A program made the position numbers and the translations under genes. A DNA stretch of 56,181 nucleotides from Candidatus Zhuqueibacterota bacterium (lineage in GTDB: Bacteria > Zhuqueibacterota > Zhuqueibacteria > Residuimicrobiales > Krinioviventaceae). Under the pieces are notes generated by a model. That model saw only the letters and a program-made list of their open reading frames with translations, had not been told where the DNA came from and did not search any database. Below, one piece after another: positions 42,989-51,063 of the stretch. Position 1 is the stretch's first letter; each line of letters opens with the position of its first letter. Where the stretch lies: positions 1 to 56,181 of the forward strand of contig JAFGKD010000135.1 in the NCBI GenBank assembly GCA_016928775.1, given 5' to 3'.

Positions 42989-45178
42989 TCAAATACTCGT
43001 CTGGACGCCCAGATAAAATGTGCGTCGAATCGTTGATTTCACCGCCACCCGTTCCACATAGTCTTCCGAATAACGATAATCCATGATATTGTCCCTGTCA
43101 AAAAGATTGTTCACCGCCAGGTAAATCACTGAAAAATTGCCGGGGAAAAGGGCAAAAAAATGATTGACAGCGACGTCGGTTCGATGATAGGTGGGCACAC
43201 GTTCATCATGATAAGTTCCGGGAGAGCTTGAGTAGGGTTTGCCGGTGGCGAATCGGTATTTTAAAGCTATTGACCATGTGGGGGCAAATGTATATTCTAA
43301 AACCGGCGTCGCATTCACAGCAATATCAAATCGAGTTGCGACGAGATATGGTGCATCCATCCATTTTCGTTTCGACTCTAACAGACTCAATGAGATTCGC
43401 CCGGATAACGCCCGCCATGCTGATTTTAGAAAAATATCAATGCCTTTTGCATGGCCATAGCCGTCGTTTGTATAGTTGACCATCGGATCTTGCAACAGCA
43501 GGTCATGGTAATCTTTATAAAATCCCTCCACCCGAAACAGTGTTTCTCTTTTTTGATAAAAAAGCCCCAGAATATAATGCCACGCCTTGAAAGAAGACAA
43601 TGCTGGATTACCGACGACAACATCGTAACGATCGGGCTGCGGAAACTGATGATAACGCCCGACCGATAAGACAAGGTCAATGGCCGGCTTGACTTTAAAG
43701 ACAAAAGACTGCCGCCAGTCAACAAAGCGGTCGCCCGATTTTGTATCTGTTTCGAAACGCAGGCCGGTTTGCGATTGCAGCTTATCCCCTGCCTGTATAC
43801 GCCATTGATGATACAGCGCCAGCCTCTTTGAGAAATAGCGCACATCCACGGGAAACAGCACTCCATCGGCTTGGTCCCCCTGAACCGGAATCGTCCCGGT
43901 CACGTTCTCATGATGCTGAAAATAATCCAGTCCACTCAATATATGGACAGGAGACGAAAAATATTCCGCAGCCACTCGAGTCTGATAAAGATGATGCCGG
44001 GTTTTCAGATCGAGTGTAATAAAGTCATCAGACTTGAAAAAACCCGAGTATGCCAGATTACCTTTGAACAGCCACTTTGGCGATAACGTATGGTTCCAGT
44101 GCACGTTATATAAAACACTCGAATTGTCTCCGGAATAAAACTCGGTACGGCCAGGTTCGATAACAGATACGCCGATGTTATCGCGCTCGTGGAACAAAAA
44201 CAGCTTCACGTATCCTTGCTGCGAGTAACGCCAGACAGTGTTCAGGTTGATATCCCAGGAAACCGGATACTGACTGAATTCATGGTTGTGGCGATTCATT
44301 TGAAATAAAAGTGTCGAGTTGCTATAATTTGCCGAAGCACTCATACCAAGCGTGCTCTGAATAATCGGCATCTCAATGCCGATCGCCTGATTGGCCACGC
44401 CGGCACCAAGCGAAATTTTCCGAACATCTGGTATCAAGTGACTGGACATGGCGAGTACACCGGACAAAGCATTGCCGTACTCTACGCCATAACCCCCGGT
44501 TGAAAAGAAGGTGCCGGAGAGCAAAAACGGCGAGATCATGCCAAAAAAGCCGCCATTGGGTGATTCGAATTTGTAGGGATGAAAAAGATAGGCACCATCC
44601 AGGACAACTGCAGTTTCATTGACATCACCGCCGCGCACAAACAGGCCGGCACCATCTTCAACTTGCTGAACACCGGGAAAAGTCTGAATCGCCCACATGA
44701 CATCCGCCGCCGCACCAGGTGTCTTGACGATATCCAGCGAGGACAAAGTGACCTGCCCCTCGTCACCGCTGCTGTAGGAACTGGCGGTGATATAAATGGG
44801 GCGACTCTGCAGCGACTTTTCCCTGAGAATAATCGACATATACGAGGGACTCTCCGTCTGAAAGGGAATCGGTGTACAAAATTCCTCGTAGCCAATATGC
44901 CGGCAGACCAGCGTATCAAACAATGTGCTGGCTGCGCTAAATGAAAAAAACCCGTGCTCATCTGTCATGTCACCGATGAGGCTTCCCTTTAAAAAGACAT
45001 TCGCATACGGAATGGCAGCAGCATCTTTATCATATACATGACCGGTGATTTTATAGACCTTTTCAGTCGATAAAAGAGAACTTGATAAAAAAATAACCAT
45101 AAGGATAACTTTTCGAGCATACTGCGCTATTTTAATTCGCTTGACCTTTTTCATCACATCTATTAAAAGATTCGACAT
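42989..45178 (-). CDS. TonB-dependent receptor
   Basis: 729 residues; AAGGTG lies before ATG 45178. A signal sequence (VILMVIFLSSSLLSTEKV) is followed by a carboxypeptidase-regulatory-like domain (YKITGHVYDKDAAAIPYANVFLKGS, MTDEHGFFSF), a plug domain (IQTFPGVQQVEDGAGLFVRGGDVNETAVVLDGAYLF) and a 22-strand-type barrel ending in an aromatic-rich strand. Outer-membrane receptor for uptake of a large ligand. It is coupled by overlap or close spacing to the radical SAM gene. In a peptide locus it could import the product or an allied metal complex or cobalamin. Confidence 0.9.
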   Translation of the reverse strand: MSNLLIDVMKKVKRIKIAQYARKVILMVIFLSSSLLSTEKVYKITGHVYDKDAAAIPYANVFLKGSLIGDMTDEHGFFSFSAASTLFDTLVCRHIGYEEFCTPIPFQTESPSYMSIILREKSLQSRPIYITASSYSSGDEGQVTLSSLDIVKTPGAAADVMWAIQTFPGVQQVEDGAGLFVRGGDVNETAVVLDGAYLFHPYKFESPNGGFFGMISPFLLSGTFFSTGGYGVEYGNALSGVLAMSSHLIPDVRKISLGAGVANQAIGIEMPIIQSTLGMSASANYSNSTLLFQMNRHNHEFSQYPVSWDINLNTVWRYSQQGYVKLFLFHERDNIGVSVIEPGRTEFYSGDNSSVLYNVHWNHTLSPKWLFKGNLAYSGFFKSDDFITLDLKTRHHLYQTRVAAEYFSSPVHILSGLDYFQHHENVTGTIPVQGDQADGVLFPVDVRYFSKRLALYHQWRIQAGDKLQSQTGLRFETDTKSGDRFVDWRQSFVFKVKPAIDLVLSVGRYHQFPQPDRYDVVVGNPALSSFKAWHYILGLFYQKRETLFRVEGFYKDYHDLLLQDPMVNYTNDGYGHAKGIDIFLKSAWRALSGRISLSLLESKRKWMDAPYLVATRFDIAVNATPVLEYTFAPTWSIALKYRFATGKPYSSSPGTYHDERVPTYHRTDVAVNHFFALFPGNFSVIYLAVNNLFDRDNIMDYRYSEDYVERVAVKSTIRRTFYLGVQTSI

Positions 45179-45330
45179 ACGATGTTCACCTTTTTACAAG
45201 ATTAATGCCAGAATTTCATTGAAGTTTTAAGCCAGTTAAGCATGCTGTTTTTATTATATTTGAGCCAATATTATATTGAGTGCTTACAGCCTCATCGCTT
45301 TGGTGAGTCCAGCGAGGTGAATTTTTAGCT

Positions 45331-45340
45331 CTGCTGTTCA
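45331..45340. promoter_or_regulatory. Direct repeat upstream of TonB receptor gene, copy 1
   Basis: CTGCTGTTCA, identical to copy 2 at 45371-45380, exactly 40 bp apart. Both lie in the gap between the second sigma-54 activator gene and the TonB receptor gene, the normal place for activator sites. Possible binding sites of that activator; no experiment supports this yet. Confidence 0.4.
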
Positions 45341-45370
45341 CTTTTAATTCCCAAAAATTCATTTGCTTAC

Positions 45371-45380
45371 CTGCTGTTCA
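45371..45380. promoter_or_regulatory. Direct repeat upstream of TonB receptor gene, copy 2
   Basis: CTGCTGTTCA, the partner of the copy at 45331. The 40-bp spacing places both on the same face of the helix. Two weak -24/-12-like sequences lie between these and the TonB gene (45297-45312 and 45195-45210); neither is convincing. Confidence 0.4.
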
Positions 45381-45397
45381 ACCAAGTGCATGTTTAT

Positions 45398-46879
45398 TCA
45401 CTCCACTGAACACATTTTCCCGTATATGGTGCGGTGCAGAAATAAATAAAACTTGCGATAGTCTGTCTCCTGGACATTGAGCTTTTTCGCTAACACCCGT
45501 AACTCACCATGCTCTTTGAGTCCATCATCAATGATCGATTTGACATCTTTTCGACTCAGATTGCTTTGGCGGAAGGGTCTATACACACAATGCCAAAAGT
45601 CACAGTTTTTTTGCTCGATTTCGGCGACCACTGTGTGATACAGCGACTCTTCCTCCACCTGCTCTCCATGCCAGCCGGTTTGATGATTTCTTACTTCTTC
45701 TGATAAATCACATCTGCGAATGATCTCGTCATTGCTGCGATACATGGCTGCTTGCACTTCATAGCGCAACTGGCGAATGTTGCCTGGCCAGTGGTAGCCC
45801 GACAGGGCTTCGCAAGCATCCCCGTGTAGTTCTCTCTTTTCGTCGCAATTGGCGACTTGCATGAAATATTCTGCCAATTCCAGGATATCATGCTCTCCTC
45901 TCTCGCGCAATGGCGGCAAGTGCAGCTGAGCCCCCTTGATGCGATAATATAAATCCTTTCGAAAAAGACCCGTTTGAACTGCTTTTTCGACATCCTTGTT
46001 TGTAGCCGCCACAATTCGCACATCAACATTGGACGGCGTCGTGGCACCGAGTGGTGTCACCTCGCCATAATCTAACGCTCGTAAAAGCAATGCTTGAATG
46101 TCGAGGGACAATTCGGCGATTTCATCGAGGAACACCGTACCACCTTTTGCTTCAACAAAAATGCCGTTGCGATTTTGAAACGCTCCGGTATAGCTGCCCT
46201 TCTTGTGGCCAAACAAGCTTGAAACAGCTGTATTTTTATCATCCCAATAGGAGCAATTTACTGTTAAAAACGGCCCGGGACGGCCACTGAGGAGATGAAT
46301 GGAACGCGCCCACAACTCCTTTCCTGTTCCAGTTTCCCCGGTGATAAGGACAGGAATATCTTTTTCGGCAAAATTACGCAGATTCCTCTGACTGTCGAGT
46401 AACGCCGGACAGTTACCAATAATACAAAGACTCTGCCCGTCAAACAACTCTTGCGAGCGACGGTACAGCCAATATCTTTGTAAATACATCTCAATATAGT
46501 CAGTGATTTTATCGATGGTGTTGCTGAACCTCTCATCGGCCCGGATAACATAAACACCATAGAGATGGGATTGATATTTCAGCGGCACAGCCCAAAACGT
46601 GTTCTTGTCGCGCTTTATGCTCGTCACTTTCTCCTGCATAAAATCAAACAATAATTTGCGTTCGGGAAGCAGTGTCACCTCTGGCTGACAGAAACAGACA
46701 ACATTATTTTTCTGCTTCACCGGATTTTCTTCAAAACACATCAAGCCAATGAGCGGTACGCCCCAGATGTGTCGCGATGTATAATAGATATAGTGCAGCA
46801 TTTTTTCAAAAGAGCCAAACATTTTCCAGGAAGCACTAAAAGAACGTCCATATTTCGAGTACTCTTGCTGGCTATTCAT
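45398..46879 (-). CDS. Sigma-54-dependent transcriptional activator with GAF-like N-terminus
   Basis: 493 residues from ATG 46879 behind GAGGAG. About 150 N-terminal residues resemble a GAF-type sensor (FWAVPLKYQSHLYGVYVIRADERF) with cysteine-containing CFCQPE. AAA+ domain: GETGTGKE, KKGSYTGAFQNR (GSYTGA for GAFTGA, with the key Thr kept), GTVFLDEIAE, FRKDLYYRIKG and PPLRERGEHD. The C-terminal part is not a typical Fis helix-turn-helix, though KEHGELRVLAKKLNVQETDYRKF could form one. It heads the modified-peptide locus and is the likely regulator of the TonB receptor and downstream genes. The inducing signal is unknown. Confidence 0.88.
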   Translation of the reverse strand: MNSQQEYSKYGRSFSASWKMFGSFEKMLHYIYYTSRHIWGVPLIGLMCFEENPVKQKNNVVCFCQPEVTLLPERKLLFDFMQEKVTSIKRDKNTFWAVPLKYQSHLYGVYVIRADERFSNTIDKITDYIEMYLQRYWLYRRSQELFDGQSLCIIGNCPALLDSQRNLRNFAEKDIPVLITGETGTGKELWARSIHLLSGRPGPFLTVNCSYWDDKNTAVSSLFGHKKGSYTGAFQNRNGIFVEAKGGTVFLDEIAELSLDIQALLLRALDYGEVTPLGATTPSNVDVRIVAATNKDVEKAVQTGLFRKDLYYRIKGAQLHLPPLRERGEHDILELAEYFMQVANCDEKRELHGDACEALSGYHWPGNIRQLRYEVQAAMYRSNDEIIRRCDLSEEVRNHQTGWHGEQVEEESLYHTVVAEIEQKNCDFWHCVYRPFRQSNLSRKDVKSIIDDGLKEHGELRVLAKKLNVQETDYRKFYLFLHRTIYGKMCSVE

Positions 46880-47121
46880 CACTCTCCTCTGCGAGTATCA
46901 GACACCTCGAAATTCCTTGTTTATTTTATATCGCAGAAATGTACGACATCAAAATGGATTGAATTCTTCACCCCATAAACCCCTGTTCATTCGGACCAAT
47001 TCAGCATGAAATACTAAACAAAGCAGAAAAACACCTCATTAATTTTCCTGCTAATAATAGAAGCGAAAAGTCCGCAAGAACTCTCAAACTTTAAAAAAAT
47101 GAGTTAAATTTTGTGGGAACT

Positions 47122-47958
47122 CTATTTTATGATGGGAATATCCTGCGTCGTTTGAAATGGCAGGTTGACCGGGCCAAAAGGTGTGCTCAAATCCGTGTCA
47201 CCGGTGATGGTGGCCTGAACGCTATTCCCTTTCAATATCGACGTCAATGATCCCAGGGCGCCGGAAAAATCGAGAGATACAGGCACTTTGATCTCCCCGC
47301 TCCCTTTGGCAGGAACAGATGCCAGCTTTTCGGTGCTGCCCTTTATTAATTGACTGCCGGCCAGGGCAATGTCGTAATTCAGCTTGCCAATATCAAAAGC
47401 AAACACATTATTATTGACGAGATTGAGCCCGACCTCCAGATCAATACCGGTGAACCCCATTTTTTTCACCTGTAATCCGGAAAATTTGATCTGCGGAATT
47501 CGTACATTCGGCAGACTGCCCGACTTTTTAAAGGGAATATCAAAATTTGACAACAATCCACCCGGACGCAAATTACCAACGAGACTAAACGACAAACTGT
47601 CGAGGTCTTTGGTCTGAGTCATCAACTCGTATAACTTTTTGAAATTTACTGTAACCGGTATGCTGATATTCGAGTTGGCCGCGGCCGCGATGTCAATTTG
47701 ACGGGCTTGATCCGCGGAGAGAAACTCTTTTCCCTCAATGGCAAATTGGTAAGAATAGCCCTCAAGATCAACGCCAAAAGCATTTTGATTGCTGATGAGG
47801 AGACCAAAATCCAGCGTGACATCTTCAAAGGAGAAATCGGTAATATTTACGCTCTCGACTTTGACGTCCGGTGGGACGACTAACTGCTGTAATGTTGCAC
47901 AGCTCATGAACAACGTTAGTCCAACAATTAGGATTATATTCGATATTCGAATTCGCAT
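47122..47958 (-). CDS. LEA14/WHy-domain lipoprotein
   Basis: 278 residues from ATG 47958 (GGAG upstream; a longer frame to 47979). The signal peptide ends FMSC with Cys20. Two water-stress-and-hypersensitive-response type repeats follow: VKVESVNITDFSFEDVTLDFGLLISNQNAFGVDLEGYSYQFAIEG and later IKFSGLQVKKMGFTGIDLEVGLNLVNNNVFAFDIGKLNYDIALAG. These LEA_2 domains are linked to desiccation and stress tolerance in other organisms. It stands alone, divergent from the DUF523 gene. The 240-bp stretch between 46880 and 47121 shows no gene. Confidence 0.85.
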   Translation of the reverse strand: MRIRISNIILIVGLTLFMSCATLQQLVVPPDVKVESVNITDFSFEDVTLDFGLLISNQNAFGVDLEGYSYQFAIEGKEFLSADQARQIDIAAAANSNISIPVTVNFKKLYELMTQTKDLDSLSFSLVGNLRPGGLLSNFDIPFKKSGSLPNVRIPQIKFSGLQVKKMGFTGIDLEVGLNLVNNNVFAFDIGKLNYDIALAGSQLIKGSTEKLASVPAKGSGEIKVPVSLDFSGALGSLTSILKGNSVQATITGDTDLSTPFGPVNLPFQTTQDIPIIK

Positions 47959-48151
47959 GGTCGTTCTCCATTTTACCAAACTTAATTTTTAGACTATTTT
48001 AACAGATTTTTAAACTCAGATTTCAACAATTATTGATGACATCGGCACACATCCTTTGAGTGCACCGAGTTAATGCTTGCAAATAGCGAGTGAATTGATT
48101 AAAATTGAAAACGGATTAAAAGCATAAAATATTTCCCGGAACAGGAAAACC

Positions 48152-49105
48152 ATGAAAAACGACAGGATAAAACTCGGCATTAGCAGCTGCCTGCTGGGCG
48201 AAAAAGTCCGCTATGACGGTGGCCATAAACTGGATCGATATCTTGTCAATGTGGTTGGCCCATTTGTAGACTGGATCCCCATCTGTCCGGAAGTGGAATG
48301 TGGCCTGCCGATTCCGCGAGAGTCAATGCGACTCGTACAAACTGGCACCGGTGTGCGATTGCTCACAGGTAAAAGCAAAATTGATCATACCGAGCGGATG
48401 CTCCGCTGGATCGATAAACGCCTCGATTTATTGGAGCAAGAAAATACATGCGGCTTTATTTTCAAAGCCAAATCGCCCAGCTCGGGTATGCGTGATGTTA
48501 AAATTTATGGCGAAAACGGCATGCCTGTTGGTAAAGGAGCCGGTTTATTCGCTTCCATGTTGATGCAGCGATTTCCACATTTGCCGGTTGAGGATGAAGG
48601 CCGACTGAACGATGCCGGATTGCGAGAGAACTTTATTGAACGGGTGTTTGTTTATCACCGTTGGCGAAAATATCTCGCTAACGGCGCTTCGCGAAAAGAG
48701 CTGGTCAATTTCCATACGGATCATAAATTATTGCTCATGGCGCACAGCGAAAAGCACATGCGGGTCCTGGGCAAACTTGTGGCAGCACCTCAGACAAGAG
48801 ATAAAGACGACTTGAATCACGACTATTTTGTCAATATGATGGAGGGACTCAAACTCAAAGCAACGGTCAAAAAGAATGTCAATGTCCTGCAACATATTGT
48901 GGGCTATTTTAAAAAGCAGTTAACGGCAGCGGAAAAGCAGGAGGTATTGCAGGTCATCGATTTGTATCACCAACATCTTATTCCGCTCATCGTGCCGGTG
49001 ACGCTGCTAAAGCATTTTGTCAATAAATATGATGAATCCTATCTCAAACGGCAATATTATCTCAATCCGCATCCGGCGGAGCTGATGTTGAGAAATCATG
49101 TGTAA
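48152..49105 (+). CDS. DUF523 and DUF1722 domain protein (YbgA-type)
   Basis: 317 residues; AGGAAAACC precedes the ATG. The N-terminal domain is DUF523 (GISSCLLGEKVRYDGGHK, PICPEVECGLPIPRE, with a CGFIFKAKSPSSG segment). The C-terminal domain, from about residue 190, is DUF1722 (HTDHKLLLMAHSEKHMRVLGKLVA, PVTLLKHFVNKY). The pair is often fused and of unknown biochemical role; linkage with photolyase or desulfurase-type genes in other genomes does not apply here. It starts an operon-like group with the two small genes after it. Confidence 0.88.
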   Translation: MKNDRIKLGISSCLLGEKVRYDGGHKLDRYLVNVVGPFVDWIPICPEVECGLPIPRESMRLVQTGTGVRLLTGKSKIDHTERMLRWIDKRLDLLEQENTCGFIFKAKSPSSGMRDVKIYGENGMPVGKGAGLFASMLMQRFPHLPVEDEGRLNDAGLRENFIERVFVYHRWRKYLANGASRKELVNFHTDHKLLLMAHSEKHMRVLGKLVAAPQTRDKDDLNHDYFVNMMEGLKLKATVKKNVNVLQHIVGYFKKQLTAAEKQEVLQVIDLYHQHLIPLIVPVTLLKHFVNKYDESYLKRQYYLNPHPAELMLRNHV

Positions 49106-49125
49106 AAACCAAATTGGGAGAAAAA

Positions 49126-49386
49126 ATGCAAAGAGACGTACTATTGATTCTCGTCAGTTCAAGAAAAGAGTCCGCCACCACGGTGCAAAAAATTTTAACC
49201 GAGTGGGGATGTTTAATCAAAACACGTTTGGGCTTGCATGAGGGTGTGCTCGAAGAGTGCTCTGAAAGCGGTTTGATTTTTATTGAATTGGTGGGTGAGA
49301 AAGAAAAGCACGCCGAGTTGGCCCGCAAATTAAATTTACTCAAAGGCGTTGAAGCCAAACTGGTGACGCTGTCAGTCGAGGTGTAA
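49126..49386 (+). CDS. TM1266-like ACT-fold small protein
   Basis: 86 residues from ATG 49126 behind GGGAG. The pattern ILVSSRKESATTVQKILTEW, a middle RLGLHEG and a late LARKLNLLKGVEAK matches the small ferredoxin-fold family called iron-only hydrogenase system regulators (TM1266 type). No hydrogenase genes are visible here, so the name should be taken loosely. It lies between the DUF523 and parvulin genes on the same strand. Confidence 0.65.
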   Translation: MQRDVLLILVSSRKESATTVQKILTEWGCLIKTRLGLHEGVLEECSESGLIFIELVGEKEKHAELARKLNLLKGVEAKLVTLSVEV

Positions 49387-49399
49387 AAGGATCGTACAC

Positions 49400-50248
49400 A
49401 TGAAAATTATCGTTAATGGCGAGCAGATCACCCAGGAGGTCATTGATCAGGAGATTCAGAATCAGCGCCGGCAAAATCCACGTTTGAATGACGAGCAGAT
49501 CAAAACGTTAGCCAAACAGAGTATTATCGATTGGACAATTATTCGTCAGCAGGCAAATAAAGCCATCGCCAGTGTGCCAACTGCTTTGGTGGACAACGAG
49601 TATGCAAAGCTGGTTGATCAGCACAACGGTGAGGCCAAGTTTTTCGAGAACTTTGGCTTGAAGAAAAAAGATGCTCCGCGAGTCAAAAAAGACCTGGAAC
49701 AGAATATCAAGATCAATCAATTTTTACGCGATTTGACCAGAGATATTCCAGCGCCGACAGATGCCGAAATTCGCTATTTTTTTCAAAAAAACGAAAAAGA
49801 CTTTACCATCCCGGAGCAGATTCACGGCGCCCACATTGTCATGCGGCCCAATCCAGCCGATCCGAGCGTCGCCTATAAGGAAATGAAGGAAATCCGCCAA
49901 ATGCTCTTGGATGGCGGGGATTTTGCCCACATCGCCAACGAGCATTCATCGTGTCAGGATGAAGGTGGTGACCTGGGATGGTTTTCTCCGGGTCACATGG
50001 TAGAAGCCTTTGATACGATTGTTTTTTCAATGAATATCGGCGAGATTTCTCCCGTCTTTCTGACAGAGTTTGGTTATCATATTGCCACGGTTTACGATAA
50101 AAAACCGGCTCGCCGCAAATCATTGGAGGACGTAAAAGATGAAATTATCGATCGCCTCAAAACCGACAAGGGAGATGATTTGATTGGTGAGTGGGTCGAC
50201 AAGCAAAAGGAGAGCGCCGACGTTCAAATCGTCGACGAAAAATCCTGA
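49400..50248 (+). CDS. Parvulin-type peptidyl-prolyl cis-trans isomerase
   Basis: 282 residues; AAAGGA stands eight bases before the ATG. It has an N-terminal SurA-like helical region (GEQITQEVIDQEI onwards) and a rotamase domain at about residues 135-245: IHGAHIVMRPNPADP, GGDFAHIANEHSSCQDEGGDLGWFSPGHMVEAFD, then ISPVFLTEFGYHIATVYDKKPAR. There is no signal peptide, so it should fold proteins in the cytoplasm, unlike most SurA/PrsA relatives. It ends facing deoC. Confidence 0.9.
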   Translation: MKIIVNGEQITQEVIDQEIQNQRRQNPRLNDEQIKTLAKQSIIDWTIIRQQANKAIASVPTALVDNEYAKLVDQHNGEAKFFENFGLKKKDAPRVKKDLEQNIKINQFLRDLTRDIPAPTDAEIRYFFQKNEKDFTIPEQIHGAHIVMRPNPADPSVAYKEMKEIRQMLLDGGDFAHIANEHSSCQDEGGDLGWFSPGHMVEAFDTIVFSMNIGEISPVFLTEFGYHIATVYDKKPARRKSLEDVKDEIIDRLKTDKGDDLIGEWVDKQKESADVQIVDEKS

Positions 50249-50275
50249 AAGCGCCTTCCTGTCTTGCTTTTCCTT

Positions 50276-51013
50276 TCATGATACAATAGCCACGCTGGCG
50301 CTGGCGCCGATACGATTGGCTCCGGCCTTGAGCATGGCGACAGCGGTGCTAAAATCACGTATTCCGCCCGCTGCCTTGACGCCACATTCTGCACCGACAA
50401 CACGTCGTATCAATTCGACGTCGGCCAGGGCAGCACCCGGCCCATTGAAACCCGTTGACGTTTTGATAAAATGTGCGCCGGCTTCCTTGCACAGGACGCA
50501 GGCAGCGACTTTTTCCTCTTCATCTAACAAACATGTCTCAATGATAACCTTGACCGTCGCCTCGTTCGCGGCATCAACGACTTGCAGAACGTCATCATAA
50601 ACGGATAGATAGTCTTTATCTTTGAGGTTGCCAATATTCAGAACCATGTCAATTTCATCCGCGCCGAGAGCGACAAGCTCTTCCGCTTCCAACGCCTTGG
50701 TTTCCGTCGTGCTGGCGCCAAGTGGAAAACCGACCACGCTACATACCAAAACGTCGCTGTCTTCAAGGAATTCCACGCACAGCGGCAACCAGGTCGGATT
50801 GATGCACACTGAGGCAAAGCCATACTGCTTGGCCTCCTCACATAACTTTAAAATATCCTCCTGTCGTGCATCCGGCTTGAGTAATGTATGATCTATAAAC
50901 GATGCGATGGACTCCCCATCGAGTGACGCGATATCAATTGTCCTCAACAAGGGTCGGTTTTTATATTCTGCATGCGTCTGCGTAATCAGCTTTTCAAAAT
51001 AGTGTTGAGACAT
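50276..51013 (-). CDS. deoC: Deoxyribose-phosphate aldolase
   Basis: 245 residues, normal length. It cleaves 2-deoxyribose 5-phosphate to acetaldehyde and glyceraldehyde 3-phosphate. Class I aldolase barrel: FIDHTLLKPDA near residue 39, VCSVVGFPLGAS, EIDMVLNIG, AHFIKTSTGFNGPGA with the Schiff-base Lys, and VKAAGGIRDF with the second active-site Lys. It follows the phosphohexomutase gene by 50 bases on the same strand. Confidence 0.95.
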   Translation of the reverse strand: MSQHYFEKLITQTHAEYKNRPLLRTIDIASLDGESIASFIDHTLLKPDARQEDILKLCEEAKQYGFASVCINPTWLPLCVEFLEDSDVLVCSVVGFPLGASTTETKALEAEELVALGADEIDMVLNIGNLKDKDYLSVYDDVLQVVDAANEATVKVIIETCLLDEEEKVAACVLCKEAGAHFIKTSTGFNGPGAALADVELIRRVVGAECGVKAAGGIRDFSTAVAMLKAGANRIGASASVAIVS

Positions 51014-51063
51014 TGTCCCTCGCTTTCATGTAAGTATCAAAATCATATATGGTTTGGCGCTCT

